Origin: Prevotella sp. UBA6994
GTDB lineage: Bacteria > Bacteroidota > Bacteroidia > Bacteroidales > Bacteroidaceae
Reading direction: 5' to 3'
Length of the DNA stretch: 64,000 nt
Assembly: GCA_002449845.1 (NCBI GenBank)
Contig: DJXW01000007.1
Coordinates: 1-64,000, forward strand
Shown here: in pieces, positions 24,919-34,256 of the stretch
Layout of the letters: every line of letters starts with the position of its first letter
Numbering within the stretch: the first letter of the stretch is position 1
Made by a program: the position numbers and the translations under genes
Notes under the pieces: generated by a model
Seen by the model: the letters and a program-made list of their open reading frames with translations, nothing else
Database searches by the model: none
What the model was told of the DNA's origin: nothing

Positions 24919-26769
24919 ATGTTAAATTTAGGCTTGATAGGCAATATTCTTCGATGGGCTTTTGAACCGATACGTCGTAATGCCCTTTTTTTCTTTTTCA
25001 TGTATTTGCTTGGAGTGGTATGTAATTGGGTGACAATACCACATACAGATGGAGCGCATATATATGAAAACCTATACCTTGAATTGTTTCTCGACCTATA
25101 CCTGCTATGTGTTATCCTCGCTCTTCTACCTCCATCCATCAGGAAATGGATACGGTTAATTTTCTATATCGTACTTTATGCCGTAGCCATTATCGATGTT
25201 TATTGTTTTGTCAAATTTGACTCCACCCTCACCCCAACCATGCTTTTATTGGTGGGAGAAACCAACTCTAATGAGGCTAAAGAGTTTCTTCAGACTCATC
25301 TCACGGCAGACATTATATTTGGTCCCATTGGCTGGATATTATTAATGATTGCAGCGAATGTGGTGATAGGGAGTTTAAAGAGATCGGAGAACTCGGAGAT
25401 CTCAGAGAACTCGGAGAACTCGGAGAACTCGGAGCCTTTCAAAAGAATAGCTACCGCCATCATGGGGCTTGCTTGTATCGTGTTATTAGTATGGGGCGGC
25501 ATTACCTCTGCCCACAACAAAGAAGCCACATGGACATTGATGTCTGGCAAGAATATAGGAGAAGTGGAACATGCGCTGACAAATAAAGACCATGCCCAAC
25601 TTTATCTTCCCATCAGCAGATTGGCATTTAGCATTTACGCCAACTCATTGGCAACGCAACAAATAAACAAGCTCATCGAAGCCGCTGACCACGTACAAGT
25701 GGATAGTTGCCAACATCGCTCACCCAATATCATCTTGATAATCGGCGAGAGCTTAGGCCCACACCACTCACAACAATATGGCTACATGATGCCAACCACT
25801 CCCCGACAAATAGCAAGAGAAGAAACGGGGTATCTGACCAAGTTCTCTGACGTTGTGGCACCGTGGAATCTGACGAGTTTTGTCTTTAAATATCTATTCT
25901 CCATGCACGTCGTTGGACAAGAAGGAGAATGGTGCGACTATCCTCTTTTCCCAGAACTGTTCAGAAAAGCGGGTTATCAAGTGACATTCTTAACCAATCA
26001 GTTCTTGCCAAAGGCAAAAGAAGCCGTTTATGACTTCAGTGGTGGATTTTTCTTGAATAATCCCCAACTGAGCAAAGCCCAATTCGACCTTCGCAACAAG
26101 CAGTTGCACACATTAGACGAGGGACTGTTGGAAGACTATGACCAAATGCTCAACAACAAGCAAATCACCGTTTCAGACAGCAGCAGCAATCTCATCATCT
26201 TCCACCTCATGGGGCAGCACGTGGCTTACCAACTAAGATACCCTAAAAACCAGAAAGTATTCCAAGCCAAAGACTATCGGGAAATCCGACCAGACCTCAC
26301 CGGCAACAAGCGAAAGATATTAGCCGATTACGACAATGCCGTACATTACAATGATTCCATCGTTGACCAAATCATTGAGAGATTCGCTCATGAAGACGCC
26401 ATCGTCATTTACATGCCTGATCATGGTGAGGAGTGTTTCGAGGGAAAGAGAGGATTTATCTGCAGAAACCACTCAGCAAAAATCGATTACGACATGGCTC
26501 GATTTGAATTTGCCATTCCATTCTGGATATGGTGCTCTCCCACTTACGTCAACCGCAGACCTGAAATACAAGAAAGCATCAAGCAAGCAAAAGACAATAG
26601 GCTGATGACCGATGCCTTGGCTCATACATTGCTCTATTTGGCTGGTATCAGTTCGCCCGACTACCATGCTTCTTACGATATACTCTCTCCACAATACAAC
26701 GAGATGCGACCAAGAATATTAAAGGGAACGACGGATTACGACCAACTTAAAATTTCGGAACATGAATAA
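24919..26769 (+). CDS. Phosphoethanolamine transferase-like membrane protein (sulfatase fold)
   Basis: 616 residues. Several N-terminal transmembrane helices (about residues 20-145 plus one near 180) precede a periplasmic alkaline-phosphatase/sulfatase-fold domain. Metal and catalytic elements: IIGESLGPHHSQQYGY near residue 275, the likely nucleophile Thr in NLTSF (T319) and YMPDHGEE near residue 498. Family members add phosphoethanolamine to lipid A or glycans. A tandem 9-bp repeat encodes SEN-rich residues 156-172 between membrane segments. The stop overlaps the next start by 8 bp. First gene of an eight-gene operon. Confidence 0.82.
   Translation: MLNLGLIGNILRWAFEPIRRNALFFFFMYLLGVVCNWVTIPHTDGAHIYENLYLELFLDLYLLCVILALLPPSIRKWIRLIFYIVLYAVAIIDVYCFVKFDSTLTPTMLLLVGETNSNEAKEFLQTHLTADIIFGPIGWILLMIAANVVIGSLKRSENSEISENSENSENSEPFKRIATAIMGLACIVLLVWGGITSAHNKEATWTLMSGKNIGEVEHALTNKDHAQLYLPISRLAFSIYANSLATQQINKLIEAADHVQVDSCQHRSPNIILIIGESLGPHHSQQYGYMMPTTPRQIAREETGYLTKFSDVVAPWNLTSFVFKYLFSMHVVGQEGEWCDYPLFPELFRKAGYQVTFLTNQFLPKAKEAVYDFSGGFFLNNPQLSKAQFDLRNKQLHTLDEGLLEDYDQMLNNKQITVSDSSSNLIIFHLMGQHVAYQLRYPKNQKVFQAKDYREIRPDLTGNKRKILADYDNAVHYNDSIVDQIIERFAHEDAIVIYMPDHGEECFEGKRGFICRNHSAKIDYDMARFEFAIPFWIWCSPTYVNRRPEIQESIKQAKDNRLMTDALAHTLLYLAGISSPDYHASYDILSPQYNEMRPRILKGTTDYDQLKISEHE
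25384..25434 (+). repeat. In-frame 9-bp tandem repeat within the phosphoethanolamine transferase-like gene
   Basis: Five full copies and one partial copy of TCGGAGAAC, two of them with single substitutions, encode repeated Ser-Glu-Asn. Because the unit is three codons, copy-number change would alter length without a frameshift. Confidence 0.8.
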
Positions 26770-27886
26770 GCAAATACTCACTCGCAACGAATGTAACGCC
26801 CTCAGAGGATTGGCAATCATAGGAATATTCCTGCATAATTATTGCCATTGGCTAGGGCCTATCGTCAAGGAAAACGAGTATCAATATTTCCAGAAAAACG
26901 TAGATGCGCTGAACGTAGCCCTTATTCATCCCGACTCCAACTTACCATTACACCTGTTGTCTTTCTTCGGACATTACGGTGTACCCATCTTCCTTTTTCT
27001 CAGTGCTTACGGATTGGTGATGAAGTACGAGCGTAAGCCCGACGTTTCTGTAAGTTCCCACTCTTCCGCCTCTGTCATCAAGTACCAACTATCCCAAATC
27101 TGGGATTTCATTCGTTATCATTACCTGAAATTATTCAAGATGATGATTGTGGGATTCGTGGCTTTCACGATGGTTGACGCCATCACTCCAGGACGCTTTC
27201 ACTATGACTTCCTTGGCGTAGTGGCTCAGTTGTTGATGTTTAACAACGTTCTTCCCACTCCCGACAAAATTATCTGGCCAGGACCATATTGGTTCTTTGG
27301 ACTGATGCTTCAATTATACATCGTCTATCGTTTGTTTCTCTATCGCAGACACTGGGGCTTTGCGGTGGCTCTCATCATTATTTGCGAGATTATCCAACTG
27401 TCGTGCAATCCCGAGGGAGAAGCACTCAACAGATGGCGATACAACTTCATCGGCGGAATGTTACCGTTTGGCATTGGCCTATTGACAGCCCGCCACGGCG
27501 AACCATTCACTTACCAACTCAGTGCCATCATCATTGTGCCAAGTATCTATATGGTTTTTTATTTCTGTGATGGATTTTTCAATTGGACACTCGTTCCGTT
27601 GGCAATCATCTTCACCAATGTATGCTTGGTCAAACTGCTTCAACCCAGGTCGAATAACTTCATCTCTACATTGCTGGGAGCTATCTTCCGATTCCTGCAA
27701 TGGATGGGAAGCATTTCGGCAGCCCTGTTCGTCTGCCATCCCATCACCCGAAAAATATTCATTCCCATCAGCAGACAAGGTAATTTCTATACGGGACTCC
27801 TACTTTATATCATTGCTTCCATCTGCTTAGCATGGTTGTTTAACGAATTGATGAAACGCATTCCTAATCCCTCACAAACAAAATGA
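26762..27886 (+). CDS. Acyltransferase family 3 membrane protein
   Basis: 374 residues with about ten hydrophobic helices. The start NALRGLAIIGIFLHNYCHW contains the acyltransferase-3 (OafA/NodX) signature, with the catalytic His in the first helix, and FFGHYGVPIFLFLSAYGL is the typical second segment. The family O-acylates surface sugars. It overlaps both neighbours (8 bp and 4 bp), which shows operon membership. Confidence 0.82.
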   Translation: MNKQILTRNECNALRGLAIIGIFLHNYCHWLGPIVKENEYQYFQKNVDALNVALIHPDSNLPLHLLSFFGHYGVPIFLFLSAYGLVMKYERKPDVSVSSHSSASVIKYQLSQIWDFIRYHYLKLFKMMIVGFVAFTMVDAITPGRFHYDFLGVVAQLLMFNNVLPTPDKIIWPGPYWFFGLMLQLYIVYRLFLYRRHWGFAVALIIICEIIQLSCNPEGEALNRWRYNFIGGMLPFGIGLLTARHGEPFTYQLSAIIIVPSIYMVFYFCDGFFNWTLVPLAIIFTNVCLVKLLQPRSNNFISTLLGAIFRFLQWMGSISAALFVCHPITRKIFIPISRQGNFYTGLLLYIIASICLAWLFNELMKRIPNPSQTK

Positions 27887-28875
27887 TGAAGAAGATACCC
27901 GACATAGAGTTAGTGAATATCAGTCGTTTCCGTGGCGAGTTAATGGGAGCAGCCATGCTTTTCATTATCCTTTTCCACGTGTGGCTCTCTCGTGGCGACA
28001 TGTTCTATGGGTTAAGGCGATGCGGAAACGTGGGCGTTGACATTTTCTTGTTTCTCAGTGGCGTTGGCCTATGGTTTTCGTGGATTAAGAACCCATCTCT
28101 CAAGCATTATTTCATTCGCCGCTACATACGTATCTATCCCGCCTGGCTGATTATTGCCTGTCTCTATTATATCCCACGGTTTCCCAAGGGAGGCAATATC
28201 ATCGACTTATTGGGAGACATCCTCATCAACTGGGATTTCTGGCTCAACTGTGAGTTGCATTTCTGGTACATTCCCGCTATCATGATGCTCTATACCATTG
28301 CGCCATTCTATATGAAACTCATTGTCAAGCACCCCTTTTACCGTTGGACACCCTTGCTTGCCGTGATCTGGTGTGTGATGGTAGAATGGGTGATTCCTAT
28401 CAACGAAGCGGTGGGACACTTGGAGATATTCTGGAGCAGGGTGCCCATCTTCCTCATCGGAATCAACATGGGGCAGTATGTCAAGGAGAAACGCACCATC
28501 GACGGACAAGCCGTATGGCTGCTTATCATCATCTTCCTCATGACATTCTGCACTTGCATCTATCTGGAACAGGAAAGACACGGACACTTTCCCTTGTTCG
28601 TAGAGCGAATGCTTTACATCCCCTTCACCATTACCAGTATCCTCTTGCTCAATCGTATATTCAGACGAACACCCAAATGGTTCAACAAGTTCTGCCAGTT
28701 CTTTGGAGCCATCAGCTTAGAGGCTTACCTCATCCACGTCCAGTTTGTCTTGGCTTACGTCCAACCTTATCATTTGGGTTACTGGCCTACATTCCTCATC
28801 GTGGTAACATGTACAATACCCATGGCGTGGCTGTTGCACCAACTGGTGTTGCCCGTCCAACGACTCATCAAATAA
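27883..28875 (+). CDS. Second acyltransferase family 3 membrane protein
   Basis: 330 residues, about ten hydrophobic helices. Signature parts: RFRGELMGAAMLFIILFHVW with the expected His, GNVGVDIFLFLSGVGL and RRYIRIYPAW. The start ATG overlaps the previous stop (27883-27886). It diverges from its neighbour, so the pair probably modifies different positions or substrates. Confidence 0.82.
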   Translation: MMKKIPDIELVNISRFRGELMGAAMLFIILFHVWLSRGDMFYGLRRCGNVGVDIFLFLSGVGLWFSWIKNPSLKHYFIRRYIRIYPAWLIIACLYYIPRFPKGGNIIDLLGDILINWDFWLNCELHFWYIPAIMMLYTIAPFYMKLIVKHPFYRWTPLLAVIWCVMVEWVIPINEAVGHLEIFWSRVPIFLIGINMGQYVKEKRTIDGQAVWLLIIIFLMTFCTCIYLEQERHGHFPLFVERMLYIPFTITSILLLNRIFRRTPKWFNKFCQFFGAISLEAYLIHVQFVLAYVQPYHLGYWPTFLIVVTCTIPMAWLLHQLVLPVQRLIK

Positions 28876-28887
28876 AAAGACACAAAG

Positions 28888-29772
28888 ATGAAAACACTTC
28901 AAGCAATATTCAAACTCATTCGATGCAGACAATGGATCAAGAATACTTTCGTCTTGCTTCCTATCTTCTTTGGCGGAAGTCTGCTCGATACGAACGACAT
29001 CATTTCCGGCATCATCGCCTTTTTTGCCTTTAGCTTTGCCGCATCGTCTATCTATTGCCTCAACGACATTGTTGACTTGGAAGCCGACCGCAGACATCCC
29101 GTCAAGTGTCACCGTCCCATTGCATCGGGCGACGTTTCCAAGAGTATAGCTTATGTCTTGATGGTTGCCTTGTTCTTGTTGTCTATGGCTACCGCCTGGT
29201 TCTCTCCCTGCAATAAATGGCAAGTGGCTGGCGTCATCTTGTTTTACTGGCTTCTTAACATTGCCTATTGCGTAGAACTGAAGAAACACGCCATCATCGA
29301 CGTGTGCATCGTGGCGTTTGGTTTCATACTCCGACTATTGGCTGGTGGTCTTGCCGCAGAAATCGTATTAAGTAATTGGATTGTATTGATGACATTCCTG
29401 CTCACCCTATTCCTATCCTTTGCCAAGCGGCGTGATGATGTGGTACGAATGGAAATCACGGGAGAGGCTCCGCGAAAGAATACCATCAGATACAATCTCA
29501 CCTTTATCAACCAAGCCATTACCATTACGGGAACGGCTGCATTGGTGTGTTACATCATGTACACGGTTTCGCCAGAGGTTATCAACCAATTCCACACCCC
29601 TTATCTCTACCTGACGAGCATCTACGTTTTAGTGGGTTTGCTTCGCTATATTCAATTGGCGGTGGTAGATAACAAAAGTGGCGACCCAACGAAAGTGATT
29701 CTCCACGACCGTTTCATCCAACTCATCGTATTGGCTTGGGGCGTTTCGTTTTTAATACTCATATATTTCTGA
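28888..29772 (+). CDS. UbiA-family prenyltransferase, decaprenyl-phosphate phosphoribosyltransferase-like
   Basis: 294 residues, eight to nine transmembrane helices. It starts with LIRCRQWIKNTFVLLPIFFG. The first Asp-rich motif is NDIVDLEADRRHPVKCHRPI, near residues 58-77, whose DRxHPxKxxRP pattern is typical of the branch that transfers 5-phosphoribose to polyprenyl phosphate (as mycobacterial UbiA, Rv3806c) rather than quinone enzymes. SFAKRRDDV lies in a later loop. The adjacent HAD phosphatase and GtrA protein support a polyprenyl-phosphate sugar pathway. Confidence 0.82.
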   Translation: MKTLQAIFKLIRCRQWIKNTFVLLPIFFGGSLLDTNDIISGIIAFFAFSFAASSIYCLNDIVDLEADRRHPVKCHRPIASGDVSKSIAYVLMVALFLLSMATAWFSPCNKWQVAGVILFYWLLNIAYCVELKKHAIIDVCIVAFGFILRLLAGGLAAEIVLSNWIVLMTFLLTLFLSFAKRRDDVVRMEITGEAPRKNTIRYNLTFINQAITITGTAALVCYIMYTVSPEVINQFHTPYLYLTSIYVLVGLLRYIQLAVVDNKSGDPTKVILHDRFIQLIVLAWGVSFLILIYF

Positions 29773-29806
29773 TTCATAAACACTATGTTTTTAACTCATA
29801 AACATC

Positions 29807-30448
29807 ATGTCTGACACACGTAAAGATAGTCTTTATATATTCGATTTCGACGGTACGCTGACCAACAAGGATAGCTTGATTGAGTTTCTGCGTTTCTCTA
29901 AGGGCGACGCTTATACGTTTTGCCTGTTTCTCATCTATTCTCCCCTATTGGTATTGATGAAATTGGGCTTGTATTCCAACCACAAGGCGAAGCAAAAGAT
30001 TTTCTCATTCTGCTTCAAGGGAATGCTGATACGGGATTTCGACACCATCTGCAAGAACTTCGCTGAAAGCAGAGCCGACCTCTTACGCATGGGCGGATTG
30101 CGGGAGATAGAACGTCTGATGGAGAAAAATGCCAAGGTCATGGTGGTAAGTGCCAGCATACGCAACTGGACTTCTCCCCTATTAGGCACTTGTTTCAATA
30201 TCTCCGAAGACCTCAACCACAAAGGTGTCATGGTCATCGGAACAGAGATAGAGGTAGTGAACGGCAGGGTTACGGGTAAGTTCTCCTCTCACAATTGTTA
30301 TGGACAAGAGAAAGTGAATCGCATCAACGCCATTTTGCCCAATCGGAAAGACTATCGCATCATCGCGTATGGCGATAGCAAGGGCGATAAGGAATTATTG
30401 GAAATGGCAGATGAAAGTCATTATAAACCGTTTAGAGATGGACGATAA
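29807..30448 (+). CDS. HAD-IB phosphatase
   Basis: 213 residues. Motif I is FDFDGTLTNKDSL (near residues 10-22), motif II VVSASIRNW near 115, and motifs III/IV YGDSKGDKELLEMA near 190. The helical cap with FCLFLIYSPLLVLMKLGLY is the hydrophobic type found in SerB-like HADs acting at the membrane. It follows the UbiA-like gene by 34 nt, so removal of the 5-phosphate from polyprenyl-phosphoribose is an attractive but unproven role. Confidence 0.85.
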   Translation: MSDTRKDSLYIFDFDGTLTNKDSLIEFLRFSKGDAYTFCLFLIYSPLLVLMKLGLYSNHKAKQKIFSFCFKGMLIRDFDTICKNFAESRADLLRMGGLREIERLMEKNAKVMVVSASIRNWTSPLLGTCFNISEDLNHKGVMVIGTEIEVVNGRVTGKFSSHNCYGQEKVNRINAILPNRKDYRIIAYGDSKGDKELLEMADESHYKPFRDGR

Positions 30449-30842
30449 GAATATCAAGAAGAACTTAGGCGAGGTGATACGCTTTGGAATGGTAGGCGTA
30501 TTGGCTACAGCCATTCAATACGTCGTTTACCTGTTGTTGTGGAGAACCACCTCGCCAGGTATAGCCAACACGATTGGCTATGTGGTAAGTTTTATTTTCA
30601 ATTACTTTGCCACTACCTATTTCACGTTTCGCGTGAAGGCCAACATAGCTAAAGGTGCGGGATTTGCCTTTTCTCATTTGATGAACTATACGTTGCAGAT
30701 GGTGTCTCTGCAATTCTTCATTTGGTTGGGTGTTCCGCAAGATTACGCACCCATTCCGATGTATTGCGTTTGCGTACCCGTGAATTTCCTATTGGTGAGA
30801 TATTTCGTTAAGGTAAGAAAATCTAAGTCGGAGAAGTCATGA
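30438..30842 (+). CDS. GtrA-family membrane protein
   Basis: 134 residues from ATG 30438, which overlaps the HAD stop by 11 bp; longer in-frame starts lie inside the HAD gene. Four transmembrane helices with the GtrA features GEVIRFGMVGVLATAIQYVV and NTIGYVVSFIFNYFATTYFTF. GtrA proteins are associated with flipping polyprenyl-linked sugars across the inner membrane. A GtrA protein also occurs beside mycobacterial decaprenyl-phosphoryl-arabinose genes. Confidence 0.88.
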   Translation: MDDKNIKKNLGEVIRFGMVGVLATAIQYVVYLLLWRTTSPGIANTIGYVVSFIFNYFATTYFTFRVKANIAKGAGFAFSHLMNYTLQMVSLQFFIWLGVPQDYAPIPMYCVCVPVNFLLVRYFVKVRKSKSEKS

Positions 30843-32194
30843 ACATATTGAAAGTGAAACGTGAAGAAAAGGGCGTGTTCCTATTTGCCATTGTTCTGAC
30901 GATGGTGCTTAATGCGCTGACCATCTACCATTACTTTGGCGATTTCACCACACTTCACAACAACTACTTCAATCTCTTCATCGGGAAGTTTCGCATCTCT
31001 GGATTCGACCCGCTCACTTATTACGTCGTCTCTCATTGGGAAGCGCGATACAATGTGTATCGTCACCCGTTTTTGGCTTTCTTGATGTGGTTTCCATATA
31101 TCATCAACCAAGCCGTGATGTGGTTGTTCGGCGTCAATATCGTGCAATTTATCGTGGCTGCTATCATTATTTGTTGTGCTTCCTACGCCTTTTTATTCCT
31201 TTATCGCATCTTGTACGAAATCGTAAGAACGGAGAAACGAGATGCTTTCTTGCTTTGTTGCTTTTTGTATTCCTTTGCCTACATCATGCTTTCGGCAATG
31301 GTTCCCGACCATTTCATCATCTCCATGTTTCTCCTGCTCCTCACATTATATATCTCTGGTAAGCTGATGAAGGAGCGTAGGGAAATGAGCATCTTGCAAG
31401 GCATTGTCTTGTTCTTCATTACGGCAGGAATATCGCTCAACAATGGATTGAAGGTGTTTCTCTCTGGATTGTTCGTCAACAAAAAGCGTTTCTTTCATCC
31501 CGCTTATTTATTGATGGCGGTCATTCTGCCTGCTGCCTTGATATGGGGCTTCTGCAGGTTGGAATATCATTATTTCGTGTTGGAAGGAGAAAAGGCGCGA
31601 CATGCTATCATTGCCAAAAAGAAAGCGGAGAAGAAAAAACGCGAGGCGCAGATGGCTGCCCAAGCAAACAAAACGACTCCTACCGTTGCCAAGAAGAAAC
31701 AGCCTCGTCAAGGCAAACCTATCATGCAAGGGGAGTTTATGAGATGGACAGACATCACTACTTCACGATGGGAATCGGGTGTAGAGAATCTTTTCGGTGA
31801 GGCTATTCAACTTCATCCCGACTATTTGCTGAAAGATACTTACCGCAACCGCCCTATCATCGTGAAATATCGGTGGGTTTACAATTACGTAATCGAAGCC
31901 ATCATCTTTCTGTTGTTTATCTTTGGTGTTGTCTGTGGCGGACGGTCACGCTTCCTTTGGTTGTGTATGTCTTATTTCTTGCTCGACATGGGATTGCACA
32001 TGGGATTGGGATTCGGCATCAATGAAATCTATATCATGTCGGCGCATTATATGTACGTCGTTCCCATTGCCATAGGATATGCTCTCAAAAACTTGGCTCC
32101 ATATCCCAAGCATATTCTGCGCATCGTATTGACACTGCTCACCATTTATCTCTTTGCCTACAATGGTTACTTCTTGATTGATTATCTATTGTGA
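30839..32194 (+). CDS. Multi-pass membrane protein, paralogue of the next gene (possible GT-C glycosyltransferase)
   Basis: 451 residues, about ten transmembrane helices. A soluble loop at about residues 260-340 starts with a Lys/Arg/Ala-rich segment and then carries GKPIMQGEFMRWTD and ENLFGEAIQLH. It overlaps the gtrA-like stop by 4 bp. Membrane topology, the early GFDPLTYY loop and the context beside a polyprenyl-phosphate sugar enzyme suggest a GT-C type transferase, but no diagnostic motif proves this. I believe such proteins are annotated as a DUF (possibly DUF6080) in Bacteroidales; this is from memory. Confidence 0.6.
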   Translation: MNILKVKREEKGVFLFAIVLTMVLNALTIYHYFGDFTTLHNNYFNLFIGKFRISGFDPLTYYVVSHWEARYNVYRHPFLAFLMWFPYIINQAVMWLFGVNIVQFIVAAIIICCASYAFLFLYRILYEIVRTEKRDAFLLCCFLYSFAYIMLSAMVPDHFIISMFLLLLTLYISGKLMKERREMSILQGIVLFFITAGISLNNGLKVFLSGLFVNKKRFFHPAYLLMAVILPAALIWGFCRLEYHYFVLEGEKARHAIIAKKKAEKKKREAQMAAQANKTTPTVAKKKQPRQGKPIMQGEFMRWTDITTSRWESGVENLFGEAIQLHPDYLLKDTYRNRPIIVKYRWVYNYVIEAIIFLLFIFGVVCGGRSRFLWLCMSYFLLDMGLHMGLGFGINEIYIMSAHYMYVVPIAIGYALKNLAPYPKHILRIVLTLLTIYLFAYNGYFLIDYLL

Positions 32195-32232
32195 CACTTA
32201 TATCTTTGCAACCATCCAAATATTGATTGAAT

Positions 32233-33753
32233 ATGAACCAACTTCAGAATTTCTGTTTCAAAGCTTTCCATTTCCTATCCATCAAGAGAGAAGAGCGACT
32301 CCTTGCCTGCTGCATTTTCTTGTTGGTCGTATTTCTCAATGGCTTGTTGGTTTGGCATTACCAAGACACGCTGACCTTGTTTTCTGACGATTACCACAAG
32401 ATGTTTCGCAATGGTTTCAACGTATCGGGATTCGATGCGTGGACTTATACGGTTATCTCCAAATGGTCGGCTACGCAATACAACATCTTCCGACACCCGC
32501 TGTTGGCGGTTTTCATGTTCATTCCCTACCTCATCAACCAATTGCTCATCCAACTGACAGGCATCAACTGTGCCATTTACGTCGTGGCTGTCATGCAGGT
32601 GTTTTTCGGGTTTTATGCTTTTATCTTCTTCTATAGAATCGTACGCGAAGGATTGGGACTCTCCAGAACAGACTCTTCCATCCTCTCTCTCTTGTTTTTC
32701 TCCTTCGCATATATATTGGTTACGGTCATGGTTCCCGACCATTTCAACTGCTCGATGTTTATCTTATTGTTTGTGCTTTACGTGGCTATCGTCAGGGAGA
32801 AGAAACGCAAGCAGATGGGCATCATGCAAACGTGGTTCTTCTTCTTCATCACGGCTGGGGTGTCTCTCAACAATGGGTTGAAGGTGTTCATGTCTGCCCT
32901 TTTCGCCAACGGGAAGAAGTTTTTCCAACCCAAGTATTTCTTGTTGGCTATCATCCTGCCGTCGGCATTGATATGGGGAATAGCCCGACTGGAACACTAT
33001 GTCTTTGCCATTCCGGAAGCACAAGAAAAGGAACGATTGGCAAAGATTCGTGACAGGGAAATACGCGACAGTCTCTTCCGGGCTTACGCACAACAGAACC
33101 CACAGGAAGACTCCATCGAAATTAAAAGAATGGTGAGGAAGACGGTGAAAGAGTGGGCGTATGCGAAATATATGCGTGACCATCATGACAAACGACGTGG
33201 AAAACCTATCGCCAAAGGAGAGTTTATCAGTTGGACAGATGTCAGCACTGACAGGGAAGCAAGCATTCAGGAAAATCTTTTCGGGGAATCCATTCAACTA
33301 CATACCGACCATCTGCTTGATGACATCTTGGAGGGTAATCGTCCCATGATTGTGCGTTATCAATATTCTATCAACTACATTGTTGAAGGCATTATAGTTA
33401 CATTGTTCTTGTTGGGCTTCTTCTGTGGCTTACACATTTTCCTCATCCACCACATACCAAGTCTTGCCAGACGGTTTCCCATGGTTTCCAGCTCTGCCAT
33501 CGGTCAGTTTTTCTTGTTGATGATGACGTGGTTTGCAATGGATATGGTCATTCACGTGGTGCTGGGATTTGGCTTAAACGAGGTGTACATCATGTCGGGG
33601 CATTGGTTGTTCATCATCCCCTTAACCATCTCTTATCTGTTCTTGTGCACAAAAGGATGGGCAAAACACTTATTGCAAATTCTGGTAGCAATGGTCACCG
33701 TCTTCTTATATATATATAATGTATCTCTCATCATCAGATACTTTACATCATGA
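32233..33753 (+). CDS. Second multi-pass membrane protein of the pair (possible GT-C glycosyltransferase)
   Basis: 506 residues from the ATG at 32233, 38 nt after the first paralogue. Shared blocks: FSDDY then GFDAWTY in the first loop, FRHPLLAVFMFIPYLINQ, FFITAGVSLNNGLKVFMSAL, and the soluble-loop motif GKPIAKGEFISWTD with ENLFGESIQLH. The FSDDY acidic pair sits where GT-C enzymes keep their catalytic acidic residue; the first paralogue has HNNY there, so only this copy may be catalytic. Last gene of the operon. Confidence 0.6.
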   Translation: MNQLQNFCFKAFHFLSIKREERLLACCIFLLVVFLNGLLVWHYQDTLTLFSDDYHKMFRNGFNVSGFDAWTYTVISKWSATQYNIFRHPLLAVFMFIPYLINQLLIQLTGINCAIYVVAVMQVFFGFYAFIFFYRIVREGLGLSRTDSSILSLLFFSFAYILVTVMVPDHFNCSMFILLFVLYVAIVREKKRKQMGIMQTWFFFFITAGVSLNNGLKVFMSALFANGKKFFQPKYFLLAIILPSALIWGIARLEHYVFAIPEAQEKERLAKIRDREIRDSLFRAYAQQNPQEDSIEIKRMVRKTVKEWAYAKYMRDHHDKRRGKPIAKGEFISWTDVSTDREASIQENLFGESIQLHTDHLLDDILEGNRPMIVRYQYSINYIVEGIIVTLFLLGFFCGLHIFLIHHIPSLARRFPMVSSSAIGQFFLLMMTWFAMDMVIHVVLGFGLNEVYIMSGHWLFIIPLTISYLFLCTKGWAKHLLQILVAMVTVFLYIYNVSLIIRYFTS

Positions 33754-33867
33754 CTGTTTTCACCCCTTTGTCTGTAACTAACAGTGTAGTAATTACTCTG
33801 CACCCCGTGGCATGAGTAGAGTGCTCCACCCACCAAACATCTACTAACCATCTGAAAAATTACGAAA

Positions 33868-34256
33868 TATCATAACAAAAAAATTTCGTGAAAAATTTCA
33901 AACTAGAAATTAGGAAAGCCACAACAATGGTTTTACACCGTAAAATCACTCATTTTTCTTCGTTACATATATAGTTATTGTCGTAACTATATTCATTACG
34001 AGCGTAACTATATATGTTAGCAGACTAACTATATATGTTATCGAGCTAAAATCATGTATGATAAAGGGGCAAATTGCCACCTTTTTCTGCATAAACAATC
34101 ATTTTTAGTTGTATAAACATACACAACAATTTATAACACTCTAAAAATCAAACACTTACAAAAGCACCCCAAATCGCCCATTTTTGTACCGACGGAAGAG
34201 TTGGTGAAAAATATCACATTCTGGAGCCCCCTTTTTATCACTTTTTATTGACAAAA
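33868..34256 (+). repeat. Left copy of a noncoding element that brackets the SusC/SusD operon
   Basis: Closely resembles 52302-52670 in the same orientation. Two blocks of 24 nt are identical: 34192-34215 with 52606-52629 (starting ACGGAAGAGTTGG), and 34232-34255 with 52646-52669 (ending TTTTTATTGACAAA). The rest is recognisably related but diverged. Each copy contains a 4 x 21-bp palindrome array. Confidence 0.8.
33963..34040. repeat. Four palindromic 15-mers spaced exactly 21 bp (left array)
   Basis: Units begin at 33963, 33984, 34005 and 34026. The two right-hand units are identical, TAACTATATATGTTA; the first is near the reverse complement of it and the second a variant. The period of 21 bp equals two helical turns, the spacing expected of a protein-binding array. 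Confidence 0.8.

Noticed and set aside
33963..34040. CRISPR array
   Set aside because: The repeated unit is 15 bp with 6-bp gaps and only four copies; there are no spacers of normal length and no cas genes.
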